A stretch of DNA of 50,045 nucleotides from an uncultured Bacilli bacterium (GTDB lineage Bacteria > Bacillota_I > Bacilli_A > RF39 > UBA660): positions 1 to 50,045 of the forward strand of contig CAKOXU010000003.1 of NCBI GenBank assembly GCA_934130235.1, written 5' to 3'. The notes beneath the pieces are model-generated. The model was given only the letters and a program-made list of their open reading frames with translations, had not been told where the DNA came from and ran no database searches. A program made the position numbers and the translations under genes. Below are positions 6,871-14,637 of the stretch, piece after piece (the stretch's first letter is position 1; every line of letters begins with the position of its first letter).

Positions 6871-9800
6871 TTACTTAAATAAGTTCTTTACCCTATCTAT
6901 AAATGTTTCTTCCTTTTTTACTTCCTTTTTGGTATTAACTTTTTTATCTACTTTCTTAGAATCAACTACATATATAAATTTAGTTGAACCAGAAACAGAT
7001 GAGTCAACACTATCAAAAGTGTTATAATCATTAGATAAGTCTACCAAAGCTTTTACTCTTTCACTAGTAGTTTTAACATCATTATTTACAAAGTTTGTAA
7101 GTGTCTTAATACCTTCATTATTAAATGTAGTTATACCATTATCTAAAGATTCAATTCCATTATCTAACTCATCTACTCCATTATATAATTTATTTAAAGA
7201 AAGTGTTATAGCATTTATAGACTCATCCCTAACTGTATTAGCAACCGTATTTGCTAAAGTAGGCACAATATTTTCTACTGTATTTATGGATATTTTTTCC
7301 AACAATTCTTTAGATAAAGTATTAGATACTATATAAGCAGTACTCTTAGCAGACGAACTAGCTGATATTGAAGAATACTTTTTAATTAAATTCATTTCAT
7401 TATATAAAGTCTCACATTCCAAACTAGTAGATTCTAAAGTTCCACTCTCACAACTAGAATAAGTTTCATAATTATCTTTAATAAACTCTTTTACAGCATC
7501 ACTTACACTATCAGATATTAGCTTTTGTGCAGCTGGATTAGAGGAGTCCAACATTTTAGATACTGATTCCCAAGTCTCTTTTGAAACGCTTTCCTTATAT
7601 TCTTCAGTTAAAGTTTCTTTTACATTATTAACAGCGCTATTTTTGATATTCTCTACTTGTTCTTCAGTTAAAACATTACCAGTATTATTTTTTAATCCAT
7701 CAATAGAAGATTTTAAGGCACTCTTTAATTCATTAGATCCATTTTTCAACTTTTTAGATCCATCATTTATTAAATCCATATTCTTTTGTAATTCATTAAT
7801 ATTACTATAAACAGAATCTAACTTATTAAATACTTTTATATCTTCCTCATCAATTAGCTTTGGAATAGCTATTGAATACATTGAAGGAAGCTCAAAACTC
7901 TTAGTATCATAACTTATAGTTATATTATTCATACCTTTTAATTCTTTTAAACTTAAACTTTCGTATAATCCTGGTGTAGCAATACCTGTAATCAAATTTT
8001 TACTACCATTATTATTTATCTTACCGTTTACAACACTAATATTAGTATTATTCTTATTATCTAAAGTTGTTCCAAACATAACTACAAAAGGTGTATATAA
8101 AGTTTCATTTTTCCCATTAACACGTACTATATGTGAATCCATATTAGTATAATTTAAACTTATTTTAACACTACCTGATTTACCAATCATATCAGTAGCA
8201 CTCATTATTTTGCCATTTAAACTATACACAATATCTAACTTAACAGGTAAGTCACTATCAATTTCTCCTTTATAGAAAATATCATTCTTTTTAGCTTCCC
8301 ACACTAAATTATTATTTTTTAACTTATACTTTTCATTTCCATTAATATTAACTATATTATTTAGTTTAGTATAGTCATTTATAGTATCAAGATTTTCATC
8401 ATTAATTAATTTTTCTGATACTATAGTACTTTTAACTTTACCATCACTTTCTAATTTAGAATATACAGTTTCTTCTTTAGTAAGACCTAATACATTAAAA
8501 GGTATTAGCATTAAACTTACTACAAACACATTTAAAACTTTTTTCATTTTATCACCTCTAATTAATAATTTATCAAAAATTAATAATATTGCAGGTAATA
8601 TAAATATTACCACCAACATACTTATAATAGCTCCTCTACAAATAAGAGAACATATAGTACTAACCATATTTAATTTTGATATTAAAGAACATCCTAATGT
8701 AGCAGATGCGAAACACATACCACTAACTAATATAGAACTACTACATTCATTAAGTGTATCAATCATACATTTACGTTTATCTGTATTTTCTTTTCTCTTA
8801 TCAACATAAGTTGTAGTTAATAAAATAGCATAATCTATTGTAGCGCCCAATTGTATAGTACCCAAAACAATAGGTGCGACAAAAGGTAAAATATTACCCA
8901 TATAATATGAGAATGACATATTAATAAAGATTGCTGACTCAATAGTAATAATAAGAAGTATTGGTATTACTATTGATTTTAATACTAGTACTAATACTAC
9001 AAACACACATAAAATAGATATAGTATTAACTCGATTAAAATCAGCATCACTTGTTTCAATTAAATCTTTCATTAAAGGTCCTTCTCCTGCTACTATAGCA
9101 GATTTATCATACAAAGACACAACTTTATCTACATCGTCTATTTGATTATTCAATTCATCAGTTGCTATATCATAAGTAGAATTAAGAAGTACTAATTGAT
9201 ATTTATCATTATCTAGAAATGATCCTTCTAACATATCATCTGTTATTCCCATATTTTTTAATTGACTTTCTGATAAGACAAAAGATACACCATCAATACT
9301 TTTTAAATCATCTATTAACTTATTCACATCGTTAGTACTAATACTCTTATCCAATATAATTATTTCAGGACTAACTATATCAAACTTTTCATTTAAAATT
9401 TTATTAGCCTTAACACTCTCTAATGTTTTAGGTAAAGATGAATCTATTTTATAATAGACATCGACCTTTTTATATGCTAAATAAGATGGAACCAAAATAA
9501 TCAAAAATATTATAAATATCAAAACATGTTTTTCTACTATAAATCTATTTAATTTATTAAAACTCAAATTAATCTTTTTATGTTTATACTTGGTAATCTT
9601 ATCATCAAACACAAGTAACAAACTTGGAAAAATTGTTAATACACTAAGTAATCCAAATACTACACCTTTTGCCATAACTATACCTAAATCAAGTCCTAAA
9701 GTTAATTGCATTCCACAAAGCGCTAAAAATCCCAATATTGTTGTTAACGAACTACCTGTGATAGATTTAAATGTAGATACAATAGCTTTACTCATGGCTT

Positions 9801-10584
9801 CCTTAGATGATTTACTTTTTTCTTTTTCTCTTTCATAAGAATGATATAAGAATATTGAGAAATCTGTAGTTACACCTAACTGTAAAACCGCAACTAAAGC
9901 TTTAGTTATATATGAAATACTTCCTAATAAAATGTTGGTTCCTAAATTAAACAATATAGCGCATCCTATATTTAAAAGTAATAATATTGGAACAACATAT
10001 GAATCAAGAGATAACTCTAAAACTAAAATACAAAGTATTACAGCAACCACTAAATAAATAAACATTTCTTGATCAGATATATTCATTGTATCAAGAACCA
10101 TAGAACTCATACCATTCATTTTTAGCTGTTTATCAACTACACTTCTAATGTCTTTAACCGCATTGATTGTCTCTTCTGAGGATGTTGAAGAATTAAAAGT
10201 AATAAGTAATAAATCAGTATTATCTTTATGAAGCTTACTTACTATCTCATCCGGTAATGCCTCTATAGGAATACTTGTACCTATTACATCGTATAAAGAC
10301 ACAACTTCTCCCACACCAGAAACATTCTTTATTTTATTTTCTAATTTTAATATACTTTTACTATCTAAGTTTTCTACTACCGCTACTGAATATGCCCCTA
10401 ATCCATATTCATCAGTAAGTAAATTCTGACCTATAACAGTTTTGTTGTCTTTTGGTAAATATAACAATATATCATAATTAACATTAGTTTTTATCATACC
10501 TATTACAGATAAAATAGCAACTATAATTGTTATTACCAAAATTTGTTTAGTATGATTACAAATGTAATTAGAAATTTTACGCAT
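6871..10584 (-). CDS. MMPL/RND-type transporter fused to a YhgE/Pip-like extracellular domain
   Basis: 1237 residues in one frame. Residues 1-679 are an MMPL/RND exporter: a first TM at 13-31, an outer loop (VNYDILLYLPKDN), six TM, then a second TM-loop-TM set, with ATIDYAILL and VTTDFSIFL as the paired GxxxDf-type segments. From residue 680 (MKKVLNVFVVSLMLIPF) a signal-like helix begins a second half rich in Asn and Ser with repeats of the L..G...L..G type (KKLKNGSNELKS; LYNGVDELDNGIESLDNG), as in YhgE/Pip proteins. An AGAGGTGAT ribosome site precedes the internal ATG at 8547, so the two halves look like two genes joined by loss of a stop. It is divergent from tetR and probably controlled by it. 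The substrate is unknown. Confidence 0.85.
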   Translation of the reverse strand: MRKISNYICNHTKQILVITIIVAILSVIGMIKTNVNYDILLYLPKDNKTVIGQNLLTDEYGLGAYSVAVVENLDSKSILKLENKIKNVSGVGEVVSLYDVIGTSIPIEALPDEIVSKLHKDNTDLLLITFNSSTSSEETINAVKDIRSVVDKQLKMNGMSSMVLDTMNISDQEMFIYLVVAVILCILVLELSLDSYVVPILLLLNIGCAILFNLGTNILLGSISYITKALVAVLQLGVTTDFSIFLYHSYEREKEKSKSSKEAMSKAIVSTFKSITGSSLTTILGFLALCGMQLTLGLDLGIVMAKGVVFGLLSVLTIFPSLLLVFDDKITKYKHKKINLSFNKLNRFIVEKHVLIFIIFLIILVPSYLAYKKVDVYYKIDSSLPKTLESVKANKILNEKFDIVSPEIIILDKSISTNDVNKLIDDLKSIDGVSFVLSESQLKNMGITDDMLEGSFLDNDKYQLVLLNSTYDIATDELNNQIDDVDKVVSLYDKSAIVAGEGPLMKDLIETSDADFNRVNTISILCVFVVLVLVLKSIVIPILLIITIESAIFINMSFSYYMGNILPFVAPIVLGTIQLGATIDYAILLTTTYVDKRKENTDKRKCMIDTLNECSSSILVSGMCFASATLGCSLISKLNMVSTICSLICRGAIISMLVVIFILPAILLIFDKLLIRGDKMKKVLNVFVVSLMLIPFNVLGLTKEETVYSKLESDGKVKSTIVSEKLINDENLDTINDYTKLNNIVNINGNEKYKLKNNNLVWEAKKNDIFYKGEIDSDLPVKLDIVYSLNGKIMSATDMIGKSGSVKISLNYTNMDSHIVRVNGKNETLYTPFVVMFGTTLDNKNNTNISVVNGKINNNGSKNLITGIATPGLYESLSLKELKGMNNITISYDTKSFELPSMYSIAIPKLIDEEDIKVFNKLDSVYSNINELQKNMDLINDGSKKLKNGSNELKSALKSSIDGLKNNTGNVLTEEQVENIKNSAVNNVKETLTEEYKESVSKETWESVSKMLDSSNPAAQKLISDSVSDAVKEFIKDNYETYSSCESGTLESTSLECETLYNEMNLIKKYSSISASSSAKSTAYIVSNTLSKELLEKISINTVENIVPTLANTVANTVRDESINAITLSLNKLYNGVDELDNGIESLDNGITTFNNEGIKTLTNFVNNDVKTTSERVKALVDLSNDYNTFDSVDSSVSGSTKFIYVVDSKKVDKKVNTKKEVKKEETFIDRVKNLFK

Positions 10585-10647
10585 AAAACCACCTTCCGAT
10601 AAAATATTTTATTACAACATCAAAAAAAAATCACATACAAAAAAGCA

Positions 10648-10672
10648 AAAGTGTATGTTATTTATACACTTT
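10648..10672. repeat. Inverted repeat in the mmpL-tetR intergenic region
   Basis: AAAGTGTAT, 7-nt spacer, ATACACTTT. A perfect 9-bp inverted repeat between the divergent genes. It is a candidate operator or leader hairpin for the transporter. Confidence 0.5.
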
Positions 10673-10692
10673 CAATTAATTGTATTAATATA

Positions 10693-10742
10693 AACAACAC
10701 TTTGATGTTTAACTTTACTTTTGTTTGATAATAGTATATAAT
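10693..10742 (+). promoter_or_regulatory. tetR promoter with a possible operator
   Basis: TTTACT (10714-10719), 17 nt, TATAAT (10737-10742). Just upstream, AACAACACTTTGATGTT (10693-10709) is an imperfect palindrome (AACAnCA...TGnTGTT), a plausible TetR-family site. The ribosome site AGAGGTGAT precedes the ATG. Confidence 0.6.
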
Positions 10743-10760
10743 GTTTAAAGAGGTGATAAC

Positions 10761-11330
10761 ATGGAAAATAAAACTGATTTAAGAGTTATTAAAACAAAGA
10801 AAGCAATATATGATGCCCTAATACTATTAATGAAAGATAAAACATTTGAACAAATAAAAGTATCAGATATATGTTCAAAAGCACTTATAAATAGATCTAC
10901 ATTTTACTCACACTATAATGATAAATTCGAGCTATTAGTAGACTTTATAAATCAACTAAAAACTAATATATTAATGGTTTTAGAGAAAAATAAAAATATT
11001 CTTTCTCCCAAAGAATATTATATAGAATTAATTAGAATACTTATGGATCATATAGAAAAAAATAAAGATGTATATTATTCTATTATAATTAACAATAAAA
11101 ACAGTATAATGACAGATATATTATACGAAGTAACAATACTTGATATGAAAAATAAGTTCAAAGAAAGCGATATCAATAACTTAAAAGTTCCTGGAGACAT
11201 TATACTTAAATTCTATTTAGGTGGTATTGTAAATATAATATTAGATTGGTTAAGTACAAGTAGTAAATATACAAAGGATGAAATTATTTCATATATTGAT
11301 AAATTAATAGTAGATATAAAAGCAGTTTAA
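10761..11330 (+). CDS. TetR/AcrR-family regulator
   Basis: 189 residues. The N-terminal helix-turn-helix domain (about 8-55) reads RVIKTKKAIYDALILLMKDK, then TFEQIKVSDICSKALINRST and FYSHYNDKFELL, the classic TetR DNA-binding pattern. The C-terminal part is all helical and fits the TetR_C ligand-binding type seen in regulators of YhgE or MMPL genes. It is transcribed away from the fused MMPL/YhgE gene with 176 bp between them, so repression of that gene is the natural inference. Its stop lies inside a bidirectional terminator. Confidence 0.9.
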   Translation: MENKTDLRVIKTKKAIYDALILLMKDKTFEQIKVSDICSKALINRSTFYSHYNDKFELLVDFINQLKTNILMVLEKNKNILSPKEYYIELIRILMDHIEKNKDVYYSIIINNKNSIMTDILYEVTILDMKNKFKESDINNLKVPGDIILKFYLGGIVNIILDWLSTSSKYTKDEIISYIDKLIVDIKAV

Positions 11331-11340
11331 ACTGCTTTTT
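11318..11340. terminator. Bidirectional terminator between tetR and the ASCH gene
   Basis: AAAAGCAGTTT pairs perfectly with AAACTGCTTTT. A and T runs outside the stem serve both converging genes. Confidence 0.85.
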
Positions 11341-11714
11341 TAATAATTCCACAATCCTAATTTGCCCTTTATTTTTATTGGCTTTTCATACTTCTTAACG
11401 TTTTCTAATTTCCATGCATAAGTTTGCACATGATTATTTCTCCCATAAACAATAGGATCTAATCTTAATAAATAATCATTAAAAGAGTCATCCACCTTTA
11501 TACAATCAACTAAAGTTGCTTCCCCTATTATATAGCCACACATACAACTTAAATTATAATCTTTAAATCTTTCAAGCATATCTTTTTCTATACTTAATCC
11601 GGCATGAATTAATATTTTACCTCTATAATTAGTTTTCCAACTTCTGAATTCATACTTTTTATAACCATCAATAATTAAAGTTGCCCAGGGTTCTTTTATA
11701 GTAAGAGCTTTCAT
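11340..11714 (-). CDS. ASCH-domain protein
   Basis: 124 residues. MKALTIKEPWATLIIDGYKK then YEFRSWKTNYRGKILIHAG is the N-terminal signature of the ASCH/PUA-like fold (the KPW.. and E.R....RG..LIHA pattern), followed by GYIIGEATLVDCIKV and a final WKLENVKKYEKPIKIKGKLG. Family members bind RNA or modified nucleosides. Related small ASCH proteins hydrolyse N4-acetylcytidine, but that activity cannot be assigned here. It has an AGGTGAT site and TATAAT at 11730-11735 directly after the upstream terminator, with no good -35. Confidence 0.88.
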   Translation of the reverse strand: MKALTIKEPWATLIIDGYKKYEFRSWKTNYRGKILIHAGLSIEKDMLERFKDYNLSCMCGYIIGEATLVDCIKVDDSFNDYLLRLDPIVYGRNNHVQTYAWKLENVKKYEKPIKIKGKLGLWNY

Positions 11715-11741
11715 ACAATCACCTAATTCATTATATCATAA

Positions 11742-11764
11742 AAAAAGTAGTTAAACTACTTTTA
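11742..11764 (-). terminator. Terminator of the CotD-like gene
   Basis: Minus strand: AAAAGTAG, short loop, CTACTTTT and a T-run. It overlaps the stop codon. TATAAT for the ASCH gene follows the U-tract. Confidence 0.75.
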
Positions 11765-12019
11765 GTATAAATTATTCATATTACCTTGACATCCACCACA
11801 ATCATTATTAATTACTACATTTTCCTCATCACATGTATATTGTGGAGTATATGTATGCGTATATATATGTTTATTAATTACATGAGTATGTATTGGGCAA
11901 CAGTGCTTTACCTCATGATGAAATTCCTTCTCCACACACTTAGTTATCGTAGGTTCCATTATAGGTTGTTCTTGTTGCATCTGTCTTCCACAACAACAAT
12001 TATTTCTATTAAATAACAT
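11762..12019 (-). CDS. CotD-like spore-coat-type protein, Cys/His-rich
   Basis: 85 residues with ten Cys and nine His. The sequence EPTITKCVEKEFHHEVKHCC then PIHTHVINKHIYTHTYTPQY resembles the conserved core of CotD-family spore coat proteins (a P.h.....h.HihP.h...v.hhi...h pattern). It starts with NNCCCGRQMQQEQ and ends with DCGGCQGN. CotD proteins are outer-coat components crosslinked by disulfides. With a spo0A gene in the same window this supports a spore-forming ancestry. The clear AGGAGG site and downstream terminator mark a real single gene. Metal binding is an alternative role. Confidence 0.7.
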   Translation of the reverse strand: MLFNRNNCCCGRQMQQEQPIMEPTITKCVEKEFHHEVKHCCPIHTHVINKHIYTHTYTPQYTCDEENVVINNDCGGCQGNMNNLY

Positions 12020-12088
12020 AAATACCTCCTATCTAATTTATCATATGAACGAATATAATAATTGAATAGTTTATAACACTATAAAACA

Positions 12089-12426
12089 CAAAAAATCAAT
12101 GATTCTGATAAAACCATTGATTCCTAGTTTTAAGAAAATTGTTATTTGAATATTATCAGTATCCAACACAATCATTCCTACCTGAAGTTTTCTTTCTTCA
12201 ATACATGTACTAATCTAGAGTGGTAAGAATTACTTTCGTATTCCAGAGACATTAAGCAAACACGAATATATAAAATTAATTATATATTGTTTTTACTTAA
12301 TATCTAAACAGAACTATTTAATTCAATAAAATTATTATTATAAAACTAATTATAATATATAATCAGCGAATGTATAAGCATTACTTATACATTCAAATAT
12401 GAATCACGTCCTATACTCTCTAGACT
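12089..12426 (-). ncRNA. Structured non-coding RNA candidate, about 338 nt
   Basis: No ORF fits this gap. On the minus strand a perfect promoter (TTGACA-17 nt-TATAAT) predicts a start near 12426. The first bases form an 11-bp closing helix, 12418-12428 with 12210-12220 (two G-U pairs), enclosing about 200 nt. Inside lie an 11-bp hairpin with a 5-nt loop (12368-12394), a long arm 12251-12301 (six outer pairs, then a nine-pair AU stem), and a hairpin closed by a GAAA tetraloop (12227-12243). After the helix come a TGAAG/CTTCA hairpin (12183-12200) and a terminator (12090-12122). I find no RNase P, tmRNA or SRP RNA signatures. Family not recognised. It lies between the T7 toxin gene and the CotD-like gene. 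Confidence 0.7.
12090..12122 (-). terminator. Terminator of the structured RNA
   Basis: Minus strand: AATCAATG, 13-nt loop, CATTGATT, then TTTT. Perfect 8-bp stem. Confidence 0.75.
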
Positions 12427-12432
12427 AAGTAA

Positions 12433-12461
12433 ATTATATAATAAAAAAAGGTATTTGTCAA
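12433..12461 (-). promoter_or_regulatory. Perfect consensus promoter of the structured RNA
   Basis: TTGACA (12456-12461), 17-nt spacer, TATAAT (12433-12438). The -35 lies in the loop and adjoining stem of the terminator at 12444-12471, and that terminator's U-tract makes up most of the spacer. Confidence 0.85.
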
Positions 12462-12471
12462 TACCTTTTTT
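12444..12471 (-). terminator. Terminator of the type VII operon
   Basis: A 12-bp perfect stem (AAAAAAGGTATT / AATACCTTTTTT) with a GACA loop on the minus strand, 85 nt after the toxin stop codon. It shares bases with the RNA promoter. Confidence 0.8.
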
Positions 12472-12556
12472 GTAAGTTTATAAAGATTTTTAAGTTATTT
12501 TTTTAGAACAAGATTCAATGAAAAAAAGTATACTTATAAATTAATTATTAAAACAG

Positions 12557-14269
12557 TTAAAAGTGTTTAGATGAAATAATCTTTTTTAATTCTTCTTGTG
12601 ATATGAGCTTTCCTAATGTAGGACTAAAAAACTTTTCATTAGCACCACCAATAGAAAATATAGTTGAAAGTTCTTCATTTAAAGCTTTTATCTTAAAATC
12701 GGTAGGAGAAAATACATTTTCTGCATTTAAAACATTAGAAAATGTTGATTTATATCCTATAGAATTTGAATTATAATTTATATGACCAATTAAGCCTTGA
12801 GAACACTTTGCATACCCTAAAATATATTCATTTTTTAATCTTATTTGTCCATTTACATTTTCCATTAGATTTGAAACATTATTTATTTCTTTTTTGGGAA
12901 TACAAGTCATAACAACATCTGCAGTTTTATTAAACGATTTATACGCACTTTTTCCACGGAAAACATCTAAGAAATTTAAAAATTTACCTAAGCTTTTTTC
13001 TCCTTCTATTAATGTTATATTAAGTTTAAGGTTAATATCATCAAAATTTTTAACCTCCACGTTTCCATGCTGCGTCATATTAAGACCACTCGACAAAATT
13101 CTATCGCCTAATGCAGTACTTCCAGTGCCGTGAAGTCCTATAACATACTCATCTTGAAAAAATAATTTTTCCAATTCCATCCCTGTTTTTTTAGTACACA
13201 CATTTTTAAGCTTTTTAAGCAATTTTTTTTGATCCAATGTTAAATTTTTTGTTTTAATTTCATAAGGTTCGTTTAGTTCAATTTCTTTCTCTATCGCTAA
13301 TTTCTCAGGTGAATCAAAAGATTTAGGATTATTTTTCATTTCACTATACCCCTTATAGGCTTTTCCTGCAACACTTAATGATCCTACAGCTCCAGCTATT
13401 AGTGTATTAGTAATTCCACCAGTTTCTTTAAAATAATCAAAAAAATTGTCAGAAAGATTTTTTCCATAAGTTAAATACTCAGTAACCTTGTTAACAACGG
13501 GTTCACTCATTGAAACTAATGAACCACTAGCAATATACTTTACTAAGGTTTTTGGATTAACCACTTTTTGAATTAAAATCTTTTCTCCTATTTTATCCAA
13601 AGCACCACCTGATAACGCTCCAATAGCACCAGCTACTGCACTTACTGCAAGTGTTTGATTAAATGTAGCGCCACTATTAAGTGCGGTTTCAGCTGCATTG
13701 CCTGCTGCTGCTAAGCCAGAAATTGCTACTGTTGCAACTCCTCCTGTTGTTAAAGTAATTGCTGCATATCCAGCAATATTTCCGACTATATTGCCAGCAG
13801 TATGAGTTTTTCCATAAGCAATATCTTCATCTATACCAATAGTTGTTACCGCTGCGTCATACAGTCTATCCATGTAATCTTCTTTTACAAATTCTGAAAC
13901 ACTATTTTCTATTGCTTTGCCCTTTTCAGGATCAAATTTACCTACTATTTTTGAGGTTAAACCTCCTAAAACTATAGCCCCACCATCAGCTATATCCTCA
14001 CCAACGGATAATATTCCGCTAACTGTAGACAGTGTAAATGTAGCCCTTGTTTGTAAATATGTACTTACAATACTTCTGTCTTTTGTCTGAGTTGTGTTCT
14101 CTGTTACGTTTTGTGCATTATAATCAATTGTTTCATAATCATTTTTACGTGAAAAAGCATCAGTAAATTGTTGGATTTTCTGATTTATAAAATTATTTGT
14201 AGCCTTATAAATATTTTTATTCGAAAAAGAAATATTTGATTTATTCCCTACTCCACTAATTGTTGGCAT
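12557..14269 (-). CDS. Putative type VII-secreted multidomain toxin with ART-like C-terminus
   Basis: 570 residues. The N-terminal 90 are polar and helical. Residues about 90-310 are a Gly/Ala-rich hydrophobic region (NIVGNIAGYAAITLTTGGVA; AVAGAIGALSGGALDKIG), the kind of pre-toxin domain found in polymorphic toxins. From about 375 a separate domain begins with YVIGLHGTGSTALGDRILSS then GLN. An H-G-T strand followed by xxILxxGL is the first motif of many ADP-ribosyltransferase-like toxins. The other catalytic residues are not identified with confidence. It is the last gene of the T7 operon, behind GGGAG. No WXG or LXG motif is seen and no immunity gene follows. Inference: exported effector. 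Confidence 0.6.
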   Translation of the reverse strand: MPTISGVGNKSNISFSNKNIYKATNNFINQKIQQFTDAFSRKNDYETIDYNAQNVTENTTQTKDRSIVSTYLQTRATFTLSTVSGILSVGEDIADGGAIVLGGLTSKIVGKFDPEKGKAIENSVSEFVKEDYMDRLYDAAVTTIGIDEDIAYGKTHTAGNIVGNIAGYAAITLTTGGVATVAISGLAAAGNAAETALNSGATFNQTLAVSAVAGAIGALSGGALDKIGEKILIQKVVNPKTLVKYIASGSLVSMSEPVVNKVTEYLTYGKNLSDNFFDYFKETGGITNTLIAGAVGSLSVAGKAYKGYSEMKNNPKSFDSPEKLAIEKEIELNEPYEIKTKNLTLDQKKLLKKLKNVCTKKTGMELEKLFFQDEYVIGLHGTGSTALGDRILSSGLNMTQHGNVEVKNFDDINLKLNITLIEGEKSLGKFLNFLDVFRGKSAYKSFNKTADVVMTCIPKKEINNVSNLMENVNGQIRLKNEYILGYAKCSQGLIGHINYNSNSIGYKSTFSNVLNAENVFSPTDFKIKALNEELSTIFSIGGANEKFFSPTLGKLISQEELKKIISSKHF

Positions 14270-14292
14270 GCTTTCTCCCTTTCATTAAAAAT

Positions 14293-14625
14293 TTATAGTA
14301 AATTTGAATTATTACTTGTAGAAATTTCTGGTATTTCACCATCATTTGGTTCATTTTTATTATCTAGTTCTTTTAATCTTATACTTAATGCTTTTTGTTC
14401 ATCATCACTGTACCCTAAATAAAATATTTTATCTATTTGTTCATGATCAAATAATAAGTTTTGTTCAGATGATAAAATACCCTCAGGAAATATACATCCC
14501 ATATAATCAAATGTTTTATTTCCTGTTTCTTTTCCTGTTGCCAAAAAGCCAGTTATCATAACCCTTTTTTTTGCACCTTTTAATAAGCAAACACTTCCTA
14601 TTGGAAGAAATTTTTCTCTTTTCAT
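14293..14625 (-). CDS. DUF4176 family protein, type VII secretion-associated
   Basis: 110 residues. FLPIGSVCLLKGAKKRVMIT, GFLATG, FDYMGCIFPEGILSSEQNLL and FDHEQIDKIFYLGYSDDEQK match the DUF4176 pattern (LPIGSvvlLk.gkkr.MI.G, y.G..yPeG.l......F.h.dI..v.f.Gy), a small soluble protein found in Firmicute type VII loci beside WXG/LXG substrates. The exact role is unknown. A chaperone or immunity-like function has been inferred by context only. It lies between the WXG-like 400-residue protein and the toxin, with 12 and 23 bp gaps and a GGAGGG site. Confidence 0.8.
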   Translation of the reverse strand: MKREKFLPIGSVCLLKGAKKRVMITGFLATGKETGNKTFDYMGCIFPEGILSSEQNLLFDHEQIDKIFYLGYSDDEQKALSIRLKELDNKNEPNDGEIPEISTSNNSNLL

Positions 14626-14637
14626 TTTTACCCTCCA

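Noticed and set aside
8545..8547. Treating the second half of the MMPL fusion as a separate gene in the feature list.
   Set aside because: The frame is continuous with no stop. The internal start is reported as a finding instead.
12089..12426. Identity of the RNA as RNase P RNA, tmRNA or SRP RNA.
   Set aside because: No GAGGAAAGUCC or ACAGnRA motifs, no tRNA-like ends or tag reading frame, and no GGAAGG/GCAG SRP loop.
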